64,000 bases of DNA from the NCBI RefSeq assembly GCF_014118685.1, contig NZ_JACFAK010000002.1:62001-126000 (forward strand). Direction: 5' to 3'. Positions 1 to 7,679 of this stretch are shown here, one piece after another. Position 1 is the first letter of the stretch; each line of letters begins with the position of its first letter. This DNA comes from Flaviflexus huanghaiensis. Its GTDB lineage: Bacteria; Actinomycetota; Actinomycetes; Actinomycetales; Actinomycetaceae. The notes under the pieces were generated by a model. It was not told where the DNA came from. It ran no database searches and saw only the letters and a program-made list of their open reading frames with translations. The position numbers and the translations under genes were made by a program.

Positions 1-255
1 GGCGATGTAGGGGGTTTGATCGTATTCGCCGCCGAAGCCGGGAGTCTCATCGTCCCTTGGCGGAGCCGGCTCGAAGGCCGGATCGTCCGCGTGAGGTGAC
101 AGCGGATTGTAGGGTGCGTTGTCCTCGACGTGCGTCTCTGCGTGGCGGGGAGCGGCTCGACGCGTGTCCTCACCGCCGACGAGGTCAACATCCTCCTCCG
201 TGCCTGTCTCGTGGGCCATCGTTTCGTCGTAATGCTTCTTTTCGTCGTGTGCCAT
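1..255 (-). CDS. Truncated hypothetical acidic protein (N-terminal 85 residues)
   Basis: The reading frame starts with ATG at 255 and runs off the left edge of the window without a stop, so only the N-terminal 85 residues are visible. An excellent ribosome binding site (AAGGAGG, about 10 nt upstream) fixes the start. The visible part is very hydrophilic, rich in Asp, Glu, His and Pro, begins MAHDEKKHYDET, and has no signal peptide or membrane segment, so it looks like a disordered cytoplasmic N-terminus. I do not recognise the family. It reads in the same direction as the two small exported proteins and sodA upstream, but 180 bp of non-coding DNA with two 20-bp-spaced direct repeats precedes it, so it probably has its own promoter. 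Confidence 0.75.
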   Translation of the reverse strand, partial: MAHDEKKHYDETMAHETGTEEDVDLVGGEDTRRAAPRHAETHVEDNAPYNPLSPHADDPAFEPAPPRDDETPGFGGEYDQTPYIA

Positions 256-284
256 TGTGACCACAACCTCCTTCATACGATGTG

Positions 285-315
285 TAACACTAATGTACGT
301 TGCTTAACACCTATG
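285..315. repeat. Two direct repeats at 20-bp spacing, possible operator
   Basis: An 11-bp word, TAACACTAATG (285-295), recurs as TAACACCTATG (305-315), matching at 9 of 11 positions. The offset of exactly 20 bp puts both copies on one face of the helix. The pair lies 30-60 bp upstream of the start of the truncated gene on the minus strand, where a regulator would bind. Function is inferred from position only. Confidence 0.35.
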
Positions 316-412
316 ACTCTACGCTTAAGTGAGTGGCCTCTTCCAGATATAAGTGGCGGAAGTTAGCCGCTTCCCAGAATTCTCTATGACTTCGTACTGG
401 ATAACTGTCACG

Positions 413-430
413 GGCGGGCAGTACCCCGCC
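413..430 (-). terminator. Possible terminator hairpin
   Basis: GGCGGG (413-418) pairs with CCCGCC (425-430) across a 6-nt loop, just downstream of the stop of the minus-strand gene ending at 435. There is no clear U tract, so this is a modest call. Confidence 0.4.
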
Positions 431-434
431 GGGC

Positions 435-1181
435 TCACAAAGTTCCCGCCTCTTCGCCGCACTGCATGGCAATGTCCTCGAGCTCGGTCACGGAGTGGTC
501 ATCGTAGACATCAATTCCGTTGGAAATGGAGTCAATCGCTTCGGGTCGCAGGCGCTGGATGGCTTCTTCTGTCACGCAGGTCAGATAGGCGTCCCACTGT
601 TCTGGGGTGATGCCCTGCTCTTCGGCAGCTTCGCGGTCGAGGCCGCTCTCGGCGAGTATGTCTTCCATACCGCTTCTGAATGTGGCCGGATCGGCGTTCG
701 GGTCGCCGAACTCCTCGGGATCGTTGTCTGCCTCCCGCCCTCCATTTTCACCATTTGAGTCATTGTCGATAGCTGTCGGGCTCGGTTGTGGTCTGGCATC
801 TTCACTGTCGTCGTCGCCCCGTGTGAGGAAGTAGATGAGGGCGCCGATGACGAGGACGACGAGGACACCCAGCGCGATCCACAACGGCGCCCTACTGCCT
901 TGCCCTTTCGGGTCGCGATAATCGGGGCCGCCACCGTATGGATCATATGGCGGCTGACCGTAGCCAGCACCACCAGGCCCGCCATAGGGGGCGCCGTGGC
1001 CTTGAGCGTGCGGAGGTTGTTGCGGATCACGTGCGTAGGGAGGCTGATTGTGATAGCCGGGGTGCTGCGTTCCGTCCTGCTGGAACCCGTCCTGTCCCGG
1101 ACCTGGCGTCTGTCCGGTTGGTCCTCCGGCAGACTCGCCGGAGTGCTCAGGGTCCCAGGGCGTATGTCTGTCGTTTGTCAT
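435..1181 (-). CDS. Single-pass membrane protein, Pro/Gly/Gln-rich N-terminus, extracellular C-x38-C module
   Basis: The frame is open to 1442, but the ATG at 1181 (MTNDRHTPWD) has a GAAGGCGGA ribosome binding site and avoids overlap with the upstream gene, giving 248 residues. Residues 1 to about 90 are a low-complexity Pro/Gly/Gln/Tyr-rich cytoplasmic tail. One transmembrane helix follows (around APLWIALGVLVVLVIGALIY), then an acidic linker and a C-terminal domain with two cysteines separated by 38 residues (TCVTEE ... MQCGEE). The adjacent gene carries a cysteine pair with identical spacing. The architecture, a disordered cytoplasmic tail with an exported disulphide domain, is common in actinobacterial membrane proteins of unknown function. 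I do not recognise a named family. Confidence 0.7.
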   Translation of the reverse strand: MTNDRHTPWDPEHSGESAGGPTGQTPGPGQDGFQQDGTQHPGYHNQPPYARDPQQPPHAQGHGAPYGGPGGAGYGQPPYDPYGGGPDYRDPKGQGSRAPLWIALGVLVVLVIGALIYFLTRGDDDSEDARPQPSPTAIDNDSNGENGGREADNDPEEFGDPNADPATFRSGMEDILAESGLDREAAEEQGITPEQWDAYLTCVTEEAIQRLRPEAIDSISNGIDVYDDHSVTELEDIAMQCGEEAGTL

Positions 1182-1365
1182 CGTTTCCGCCTTCACATGG
1201 GGTGTAGGCCAACCGGCCCGTGTCATTACGTGAATGACGTGGTTTGCACGACAACCTAACACAGTAGTGCCAACATGTCCTGCCCTTGTGAAGGGTGGTT
1301 CTGCCCGCTGTTTCCCCGATTCGAAGCTCGACGGACGGAATCCCGTCATCCACTGCTGTCGGCGT

Positions 1366-1905
1366 TCAATCGGGGGTATCCGAGCATTCGTCGACGGCTG
1401 CGACGATTGCCTCGTAGTCACTGATATCCGCGCCAGAATCACCGGACGCGATCGCGTTGAGAGTTTCGGCCGACACCTCGTCGAAGAAGCTGTCGACCAT
1501 GCACTCGGCGACGCCAGCTACGGATTCGTCGATCGTTGTGGAGCGGAGACCCAGCGCCGCCATTTCCTCGACGAGTAGTGTGTGCAGACCCGTGGTCACG
1601 GCGGACCGTGTGACCGGCGCACGAGTGTAAGACGGCACCGGGGGAGAGGGCAGCGCCGGTGCTGGGTCGATTGGTGCGGCAACCGCGCGTGGAGCGTCCG
1701 TCCGAGACTGAGATGGCGTCTCGGATGCGGGTGTGACGTCAGCATCGCCATGCGTGCCGCCTGCGAAGCCTAGGACACCGGCTACAGTCACAAGCGACCC
1801 GGCGATAACGGCACGCATTGGCACCCGTCGGCTGAATCGCCTGTGAGTATGGGGCTCAATCCCTTTCCAGCTGGTCGACAAGGCGCGCTCCTTACCTCGG
1901 GACAT
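1366..1905 (-). CDS. Small secreted protein with C-x38-C module
   Basis: A 179-codon frame. A basic stretch (RRFSRRVP) and a hydrophobic segment around residues 30-50 form a signal peptide or membrane anchor, followed by a Pro/Ala-rich linker and a helical C-terminal domain with two cysteines 38 residues apart (ECMVDSFF ... VDECSDT). The start is uncertain: the ATG at 1905 has no obvious ribosome binding site, and the ATG at 1818 (MRAVIAG) would give a more typical signal-peptide start. The C-terminal domain resembles that of the next gene on the same strand, suggesting an ancient tandem duplication or a shared extracytoplasmic partner. No enzymatic motif is visible. Confidence 0.65.
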   Translation of the reverse strand: MSRGKERALSTSWKGIEPHTHRRFSRRVPMRAVIAGSLVTVAGVLGFAGGTHGDADVTPASETPSQSRTDAPRAVAAPIDPAPALPSPPVPSYTRAPVTRSAVTTGLHTLLVEEMAALGLRSTTIDESVAGVAECMVDSFFDEVSAETLNAIASGDSGADISDYEAIVAAVDECSDTPD

Positions 1906-2014
1906 CTTCGGATGAACCTACCCGGGATTTGGCCGTCGTAGCGCTCATGAGCAGCATCCTGTGCACGGAGGAGAATGATGTCGCCCTGTGTGCTCCTGGG
2001 GTGGGCAACAGAAT

Positions 2015-2040
2015 GGGTGGCCGACAGGAGTCGACCACCC
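2015..2040 (-). terminator. sodA terminator hairpin
   Basis: GGGTGG-C-CGAC, an AGGA loop and GTCG-A-CCACCC form a near-perfect stem just after the sodA stop. On the minus strand it is followed by ATTCTGTT, a weak U-rich tail. Confidence 0.55.
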
Positions 2041-2060
2041 ACTGCGCAACGCCAGCGCTA

Positions 2061-2675
2061 CTACTTGACGATGACGGCCTTCTTGGCGTCGTCGAGGCGA
2101 GCAGCGACGTTCTGCCAGTTGACGATGTTCCAGAACGCCTTGACGTAGTCCGCCTTGACGTTGAGGTAATCGAGGTAGAAGGCGTGCTCCCACATGTCGA
2201 GCATGAGGAGCGGAAGCGTGCCGACGGGTACGTTGTTCGCCTGGTCGTACAGCTGGAAGGTCGTGAGCTTGCCTGCGACCGAGTCGTAAGCGAGCACGGA
2301 CCAGCCGGAGCCCTGAATACCGGTGGCGACAGCGGTGAACTGGCTGACGAAGGTGTCGAAGGAGCCGAACGCATCCTTGATCGCCTCCATGAGTTCACCT
2401 TCGGGCTGTCCTCCGCCGTCCGGAGAAAGGTTCTTCCAGAAAATGGAGTGGTTGATGTGGCCACCGAGGTTGAAGGTGAGGTCTCTCTGGAACTGGTTGA
2501 GTGTCCCGAAGTCACCCGCCTCCCTCGCTGCGGCGATGTTCTCAAGCGCCTTATTCGCCCCGGTCACGTACGTATTGTGATGCTTGCTGTGATGAAGCTC
2601 CATGATCTTGCCGGAGATGTGGGGCTCGAGCGCACCGTAATCGTAATCGAGTTCGGGCAGTGTGTACTGTGCCAT
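2061..2675 (-). CDS. sodA: Superoxide dismutase, Mn-type (Mn/Fe family)
   Basis: 204 residues, full length for the family. It converts superoxide to oxygen and hydrogen peroxide. The four metal ligands are visible: H28 (ELHHSKHH), H76 ([10 protein letters not shown]), D160 and H164 (LDMWEHAF). The glycines before the second His ligand and the Gln in YDQANN, rather than a Gln next to that His, favour the Mn or cambialistic type over strict Fe. There is no signal peptide, so it acts in the cytoplasm. The start has a GGAGGA site (2682-2687). A hairpin at 2695-2713 lies about 20 nt upstream of the start, and a terminator follows the gene. It sits directly downstream of the bc1/oxidase genes, a major source of superoxide. 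Confidence 0.95.
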   Translation of the reverse strand: MAQYTLPELDYDYGALEPHISGKIMELHHSKHHNTYVTGANKALENIAAAREAGDFGTLNQFQRDLTFNLGGHINHSIFWKNLSPDGGGQPEGELMEAIKDAFGSFDTFVSQFTAVATGIQGSGWSVLAYDSVAGKLTTFQLYDQANNVPVGTLPLLMLDMWEHAFYLDYLNVKADYVKAFWNIVNWQNVAARLDDAKKAVIVK

Positions 2676-2694
2676 TGAATATCCTCCATGTTCC

Positions 2695-2713
2695 GATCCC
2701 TGTAACGGGGATC
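2695..2713 (-). terminator. Hairpin between qcrB and sodA
   Basis: GATCCC (2695-2700) pairs with GGGATC (2708-2713) over a 7-nt loop. It may end the qcr transcript or form part of the sodA leader; the sequence alone does not decide. Confidence 0.4.
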
Positions 2714-2774
2714 AATGTTGTCTCAGTCTCTCTCATGAACGGTCGCGGTTCTACCGAACCCGCTCATGGCGAAA

Positions 2775-4472
2775 TCACGGTCGAATCTGGTGTTTGCGGG
2801 TGCGCTCGAGTTGCGCGACCGAGCCTCCCGTGCGATCGGCGCCGTGCCCCAGCTGGTGGCGCGATGCCTGGGCGGCGGCCAGTTCACTCTTCGTCACCGG
2901 TTCGACGCGATCTTCAAAGAAGAAGCGGGATATCGCCGAGCGACGTTTGAGGCTCTTGTATTCCTTCCTCGGCAGACCGTCAGGGTCGACTTCCGCTCCG
3001 GCCTCGATGGGACGGTGAGCGTCGTGCTGGACGAGAGTCCATAGCTCGTAGTTGTCGAGGGGACGGTGCACGGAGTGGAACGCGCCGTCCTCGGTCTGGA
3101 TGACTTTACCGGTCGGATGACCGTGAAGAGCAAGCTCTCGGTCTCGGCGCTGAAGAGACAGGCATATTCTCTTCGTGACCCAGAACGTGATGAAAGGTGC
3201 AATGAGGAAGAGGATCCGTAACACCCACGTGATGCCGTTGATTGACAACTCGAAGTGCGTTGCGATGATGTCGTTCGACCCGGTGATGACAAGGATGATG
3301 AACTGAACGATGAGGACAGCGCCGATCGCGGTGCGGACCGGGACATTGCGCGGCCTATCGAGGATGTGGTGTTCGCGCTTGTCACCGGTCGCGTAGGCCT
3401 CGATGAACGGGTAGATCGCCAGCGTCGTGAACAGGATGCCGGGGACGACGACACCAGGGATAAGGATCGACATCGGGAAGGTGAATCCGAAGAGCACAAA
3501 TTCCCAGCCGGGCATGAGGCGCAACGCGCCGTCAAGGAACAGCATGTACCAGTCAGGCTGAGAACCGGCGGAGACCGGTGATGGATCGTAAGAGCCGTAA
3601 CTCCACACGTTATTGATCGATAGCGTCGCCCCGAGAAGAGCGATCAAGCCGAACACGATGAAGAAGAAGCCGCCGGCCTTCGCCGCGTAGACGGGAAACA
3701 CCGGGAACCCAACGACATTGTTCTGCTTGCGCCCGGGGCCGGGGTACTGGGTGTGCTTGTGGACGACGACCATGAGCAGATGGAGTCCGACAAGGGCGAG
3801 GATGAGACCCGGTACGACGAGAATGTGGAGTGTGAAAAGCCGGGGAATGATCTCTGTGCCGGGGAACTCCCCGCCGAACAGCGCATAGGAGACCCAGGTG
3901 CCGAGCACAGGGATTGACTTCGCCACACCATCGGCGATGCGGAGGCCGTTACCGGAGAGCACGTCATCCGGAAGGGAGTAGCCGGTGAAACCGGCGAGCA
4001 GGCCAAGGATGAGGAGCGTGAAGCCGACCAACCAGTTGAGTTCACGTGGCTTGCGGAAGGCGCCCGTGAAAAAGACGCGGAACATGTGGGCGACGATCGC
4101 GGCCATGAACAGCAGAGCTGCCCAGTGGTGCATCTGCCGCATGAGAAGCCCGCCCTTAACCTCGAATGAGATCCGCAGGGTGGAGGCGTATGCCTCGGAC
4201 ATCTCGTTGCCCTGCTCCGTCACCGGGAGAGCATCTGCAGGGTACGTGACAGTACCCATCGACGGCACGAAGAACATGGCGAGGAAGATGCCGGTGAGGA
4301 TGAGCGTGATAAATGAGTAGAGAGCGATCTCGCCGAGCAGGAATGACCAGTGGTCTGGGAAAATCTTGCGTGCGAATCCCTTGACCACGCCCGAGAGCCC
4401 AACGCGTTCATCGACGTAGTTGTACGCCCCGCCGCTCTTCTTCGGGGCCTGCGTGTACTTTGGTGTCGTCAC
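2775..4472 (-). CDS. qcrB: Cytochrome bc1 complex cytochrome b subunit
   Basis: 565 residues from a GTG start that overlaps the qcrA stop by 4 nt (GTGA). It is the quinol-oxidising, di-haem membrane core of the actinobacterial bcc complex, passing electrons to QcrA and QcrC. Haem-ligand histidines are visible in two helix pairs (MRQMHHWAALLF with VAHMFRVFF; LFTLHILVV with LVGLHLLMV), and the Qo-site motif reads PDWY, the usual actinobacterial form of PEWY. Eight or more hydrophobic helices span roughly residues 45-420. A charged cytoplasmic C-terminal extension of about 120 residues follows, typical of the phylum. It is the last gene of ctaE-qcrC-qcrA-qcrB. Confidence 0.96.
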   Translation of the reverse strand: MTTPKYTQAPKKSGGAYNYVDERVGLSGVVKGFARKIFPDHWSFLLGEIALYSFITLILTGIFLAMFFVPSMGTVTYPADALPVTEQGNEMSEAYASTLRISFEVKGGLLMRQMHHWAALLFMAAIVAHMFRVFFTGAFRKPRELNWLVGFTLLILGLLAGFTGYSLPDDVLSGNGLRIADGVAKSIPVLGTWVSYALFGGEFPGTEIIPRLFTLHILVVPGLILALVGLHLLMVVVHKHTQYPGPGRKQNNVVGFPVFPVYAAKAGGFFFIVFGLIALLGATLSINNVWSYGSYDPSPVSAGSQPDWYMLFLDGALRLMPGWEFVLFGFTFPMSILIPGVVVPGILFTTLAIYPFIEAYATGDKREHHILDRPRNVPVRTAIGAVLIVQFIILVITGSNDIIATHFELSINGITWVLRILFLIAPFITFWVTKRICLSLQRRDRELALHGHPTGKVIQTEDGAFHSVHRPLDNYELWTLVQHDAHRPIEAGAEVDPDGLPRKEYKSLKRRSAISRFFFEDRVEPVTKSELAAAQASRHQLGHGADRTGGSVAQLERTRKHQIRP

Positions 4473-5518
4473 TTCTTACGCTCCCAGTAGCTCGGGCCGA
4501 CGGGCTCGGGGAAGTCGCCGTCCGCAATGATGTAACCCTCGTCGTCGACCGTGATCGGTAGCTGCGGCAACGGCCGCTTCGCGGGACCGAAGACGACCTT
4601 CGCTCCGTCCGATACGTCGAATGTTGACTGATGGCACGGGCATAGCAGATGGTGCGTCTGCTGTTCGTAGAGCGCCACCGGGCACCCGACATGGGTGCAG
4701 ATCTTTGAGAAGGCGACGATGCCATCCAGCGAGTTCTCGGGCTCCTTGAGATCTTTCTCGTCAAGCCGGATGAGAAGGACGACTGCCTTCGCCTTTTCCT
4801 CGGCGTACCCTTCGGCGTGGGAGAGGTCGTTGAGACCCTCGGGAATGACGTGGAAAACCGACCCGATCGTCACATCTTCCATCTTGATTGGCCGCGACAT
4901 GTCGTGCGGGCCGTCAGTCATGAGGCGGCGGCCACGCTCCCACATCGTGTGCTTGAGCTTGCTGATGTCCCAGCCACCGCTCTCGCCGAGGTTACCGATG
5001 AGGGGAACGAGAAAGGGGAGCGGAACAAGCGCGAGCGCACCGCCGAGTGCGGCGGTGATAAATGGGCGGCGGGCGACACCGGAATCGGCGATTCCCTGGC
5101 GCATGATCGCGGCCGCCTGAGCCTGCTCCTCGGACGACGTGCGCGACGTCGCGCGCTTCTCGACCATCTCTTCATCGTTCATGAGCGACTTCGCCCAGTA
5201 AATGGCCGCGAAACCGATGCCGCCAAAGCCGATGGCGAGTCCGAGTCCGAGCACGAGGTTGCCGAGCCTGATGTTGCCGAGCGTCGTGTAGTCGGGTAGG
5301 ACGAAGTAGAGGACGACTGCCGCGAGCGAGGCAAGAGCCGACAGTCCGAAAACCGCCGTGACGATGAGCGAGTCGCGCCTTTTCAGTTTCGGGTCAGACT
5401 CGTTCTTGCGCGGCACATGCGGGGCCAGACCCGGGTTCTCGAACCGCTCCTGCGGAAGATTGTTCACGGATGTTGCTGGCTGGATGTCCTTATTCAAGAC
5501 TTCTTCGCTCCAATCCAT
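4469..5518 (-). CDS. qcrA: Cytochrome bc1 complex Rieske iron-sulfur subunit
   Basis: The C-terminal domain carries the Rieske [2Fe-2S] motifs CTHVGC (from about residue 274) and CPCH followed by QSTFD; two Cys and two His bind the cluster that takes electrons from quinol. As in other actinobacteria, the N-terminus has three membrane helices (SLIVTAVFGLSALA, LGNLVLGLGLAIGF and ITAALGGALALVPLPFL) rather than one. The start is ambiguous. ATG 5518 overlaps the qcrC end by 25 nt and lacks a ribosome binding site. TTG at 5497 overlaps the qcrC stop as TTGA and is preceded by GGAGCGAAG, so it may be the true start. The downstream overlap with qcrB implies translational coupling. Confidence 0.94.
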   Translation of the reverse strand: MDWSEEVLNKDIQPATSVNNLPQERFENPGLAPHVPRKNESDPKLKRRDSLIVTAVFGLSALASLAAVVLYFVLPDYTTLGNIRLGNLVLGLGLAIGFGGIGFAAIYWAKSLMNDEEMVEKRATSRTSSEEQAQAAAIMRQGIADSGVARRPFITAALGGALALVPLPFLVPLIGNLGESGGWDISKLKHTMWERGRRLMTDGPHDMSRPIKMEDVTIGSVFHVIPEGLNDLSHAEGYAEEKAKAVVLLIRLDEKDLKEPENSLDGIVAFSKICTHVGCPVALYEQQTHHLLCPCHQSTFDVSDGAKVVFGPAKRPLPQLPITVDDEGYIIADGDFPEPVGPSYWERKK

Positions 5519-6270
5519 ACGGCGATGACACAGAGACCGCCGATACCGATGATCCAAATCCACATGCCCTCGACGACCGGGCCGATCGAGCCCAGGTTAT
5601 TGCCGCCGACCGACTCAGCTTCCTGCTGGTAGTTGATGTAGGCGATGATGTCTTGCTTGCCCTGCGGGGTGATGTTCGAGTCGTTGAACACCGGCATCGA
5701 CTGCGGGCCAGTCACCATGGCTTCGTAGATTTCAACCGGCGTCGAGTCCATGAGAGAAGGCGCTACCTTGCCCCCCGACAGAGCACCGCCAGCGCCGACA
5801 GCGTTGTGGCACATCGAGCAGTTTGTGCGGAACAGTTCCATACCCGACGCGGGATCGCCGCCCGCGGGGTCGACCATGTCCGGGGTCGGAATCGCTGGCC
5901 CGGGGCCGAGCGTCGCGACGTACGCGGCGACATCCATGATCTGATCTTCCGTGAACTGCGGGGGCTTAGCCTCAGCCTGGGGGGAATTGCTCGCCATGGG
6001 CATGCGGCCGGTAATCATCTGGAAGTGTACGGACGCAGCTCCAACGCCGGTCAAGGCTGGGGCGATATCGGTGCCCGCACCATCGACGCCGTGGCACGTT
6101 GAGCAATTCGACTCGAAAAGGGCCTCGCCTTCCTGCACATTCGATGAGCCGGCAGTAGCGGTCGCGGTTCCCGGCGACATAAGGGCGTAGGCGCCGGCCG
6201 TGACGAAGAGCGCCAAGAGGAGAAGGATGACCGGGGCGTACCGGCTTCGTCTGGCTTTAGCGGTGAACAA
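5494..6270 (-). CDS. qcrC: Cytochrome bc1 complex di-haem cytochrome c subunit
   Basis: 258 residues from a TTG start (AGCGAGG site 7 nt upstream). An N-terminal signal anchor (residues 12-31) leads to two cytochrome c domains with haem-attachment motifs CSTCH (C56, C59, H60) and CSMCH (C151, C154, H155). A C-terminal transmembrane helix (WIWIIGIGGLCVIAVWI) anchors it. In actinobacteria, which lack soluble cytochrome c, this di-haem subunit bridges the bc1 complex to the aa3 oxidase within one supercomplex. The gene sits between ctaE (42 nt gap upstream) and qcrA (overlapping). Confidence 0.95.
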   Translation of the reverse strand: MFTAKARRSRYAPVILLLLALFVTAGAYALMSPGTATATAGSSNVQEGEALFESNCSTCHGVDGAGTDIAPALTGVGAASVHFQMITGRMPMASNSPQAEAKPPQFTEDQIMDVAAYVATLGPGPAIPTPDMVDPAGGDPASGMELFRTNCSMCHNAVGAGGALSGGKVAPSLMDSTPVEIYEAMVTGPQSMPVFNDSNITPQGKQDIIAYINYQQEAESVGGNNLGSIGPVVEGMWIWIIGIGGLCVIAVWIGAKKS

Positions 6271-6312
6271 CGTGGCCTCGCTTGATCTGTGGAGTGAGGT
6301 GGACGGGGAGCA

Positions 6313-6957
6313 TCATTTGAGGATGTAGATGATGAAGAAGAGTGCGATCCAAATGACATCGACGAAGTGCCAGTAGTACGAGGTCACGACGGCGGTCGAG
6401 GCCTCCTGGTGCCCGAACCTCTTCGTTAGTCGAGAACGTCCGATGATGAGGAGGAAGGCGACGAGGCCGCCAGCGACGTGGATCGCGTGGAAACCGGTCG
6501 TGATGTAGAAGACGGAGCCGTAGGATCCAGAAGAAATTGTCACTCCGTGCGAGACGAGCTCGGCGTACTCGAAAATCTGGAGCGAAACGAAGATAGCGCC
6601 GAGGATAAAGGTCAGCATGTACCACTCGGTCATTCCCCACCGCCGCACGTTGAGCAGGCTGCCGTCACGACGTGCGATGAGCTTCTCTGCCTTCCACACA
6701 CCGAACTGACACGTGATCGACGATGTCATGAGGATGAGGGTGTTAATCGCGGCGAATGGAACGTTAAGGGCTTCGGCCGCTTCGCTCCACACCGCCTGGC
6801 CCGCGACGGACCGGTGCGTGAAGTACATGGCGAAAAGCCCGGCGAAGAACATGAGCTCGCTGGACAGCCAAACGATGATACCCACGGACAGGGTATTGGG
6901 ACGCGTAATCTGTGGCGCACGAGGGGCAGCCGAGGTTGCTGTACTCACAGTAGACAT
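6313..6957 (-). CDS. ctaE: Cytochrome c oxidase subunit III
   Basis: 214 residues with five hydrophobic helices and the family signatures: SSELMFFAGLFAMYF near residue 35, GFHAIHV near 155, and the C-terminal SYYWHFVDVIWI containing the subunit III histidine. It is a non-catalytic core subunit of the aa3-type oxidase. Five predicted helices is the usual actinobacterial form; the protein lacks the first two helices of the mitochondrial subunit. It is first in the ctaE-qcrCAB cluster and divergent from the receiver/trpD pair. The 287-bp intergenic region to 7245 should hold both promoters; no strong -35/-10 pair was seen for ctaE. Confidence 0.95.
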   Translation of the reverse strand: MSTVSTATSAAPRAPQITRPNTLSVGIIVWLSSELMFFAGLFAMYFTHRSVAGQAVWSEAAEALNVPFAAINTLILMTSSITCQFGVWKAEKLIARRDGSLLNVRRWGMTEWYMLTFILGAIFVSLQIFEYAELVSHGVTISSGSYGSVFYITTGFHAIHVAGGLVAFLLIIGRSRLTKRFGHQEASTAVVTSYYWHFVDVIWIALFFIIYILK

Positions 6958-7202
6958 TATGTCTCAAAAAGCGCGTAACGTCTGCTTTTTCTAGGCTGAA
7001 GGTCCTAGATCTGGGTGATTTGTCCCATTATTCCGATCCTCCTGACGAGCGATTCGGCGACGAACCGGTGGATTCCCTTGCTCGTTCACGACCGATATAG
7101 ACCGGTGCCTGGGTGCCGCTCGACGTGTGTCGCGCACGGACTGCGGCTGCAGAATCTCGGAGTCTGGCCCGGACGGGGGCCATGAAAGTGCCGATGTCGC
7201 GA

Positions 7203-7208
7203 TAGTAT
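7203..7208 (+). promoter_or_regulatory. Possible -10 element of the receiver-trpD operon
   Basis: TAGTAT 37 bp before the ATG at 7245 fits an extended TANNNT -10 element. No matching -35 is visible. It would give a leader of about 30 nt containing the GGAGGA site at 7235-7240. Confidence 0.35.
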
Positions 7209-7244
7209 GACCCCGTATTTACCCAGTTCTGGATGGAGGACAGC

Positions 7245-7679
7245 ATGTCGGATCTCGTACGATCTGCGGATGCCGAGGTCGCGCAGGCGAAGACTGCCGC
7301 AAAGATCATGGTCTACAGCGATGACCGGGCGACGAGAGCGGAGGTCCGGACGGCCGTGGGCCGCCGGCCCGGCAAGGGGGCGCCGACGATCGAGTGGTTT
7401 GAGGCGGCAACAGAATTCGGTGTCCTCGACCTGCTCGAGCAAGAAGTCTTTGACCTCCTCATCCTTGACGGCGAGGCAGCCAAGGTCGGCGGCATGGGCC
7501 TAGCAAAGCAACTGAAGGACGAGGTTCAGAACTGCCCGCCCATCCTTCTCCTCATCGCACGCCCACAGGATGAGTGGCTCGCCCGCTGGTCCACAGCGGA
7601 GGATACGACGACGTTCCCGATTAACCCCCGCGAGATCCAGCAGAAGGTGACGAGGCTCATCGGAGTGCAGGCGCGATGA
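7245..7679 (+). CDS. Response-regulator receiver-like protein, no output domain
   Basis: 144 residues from ATG 7245. GGAGGA at 7235-7240 fixes this start and lies inside the longer frame beginning at 7233. The fold pattern is that of a CheY-like receiver: a beta strand AKIMVYSDD near the start, then VFDLLILDGEA with an Asp at the phosphoacceptor position, and PPILLLIARPQDEW at the beta-4 position. The acidic pair and the conserved Lys of true receivers are not clear, so phosphorylation is doubtful. There is no DNA-binding or enzyme domain. Its stop overlaps the trpD start (ATGA), so the two proteins are probably made together; a role in tuning tryptophan synthesis is only inference. Confidence 0.65.
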   Translation: MSDLVRSADAEVAQAKTAAKIMVYSDDRATRAEVRTAVGRRPGKGAPTIEWFEAATEFGVLDLLEQEVFDLLILDGEAAKVGGMGLAKQLKDEVQNCPPILLLIARPQDEWLARWSTAEDTTTFPINPREIQQKVTRLIGVQAR

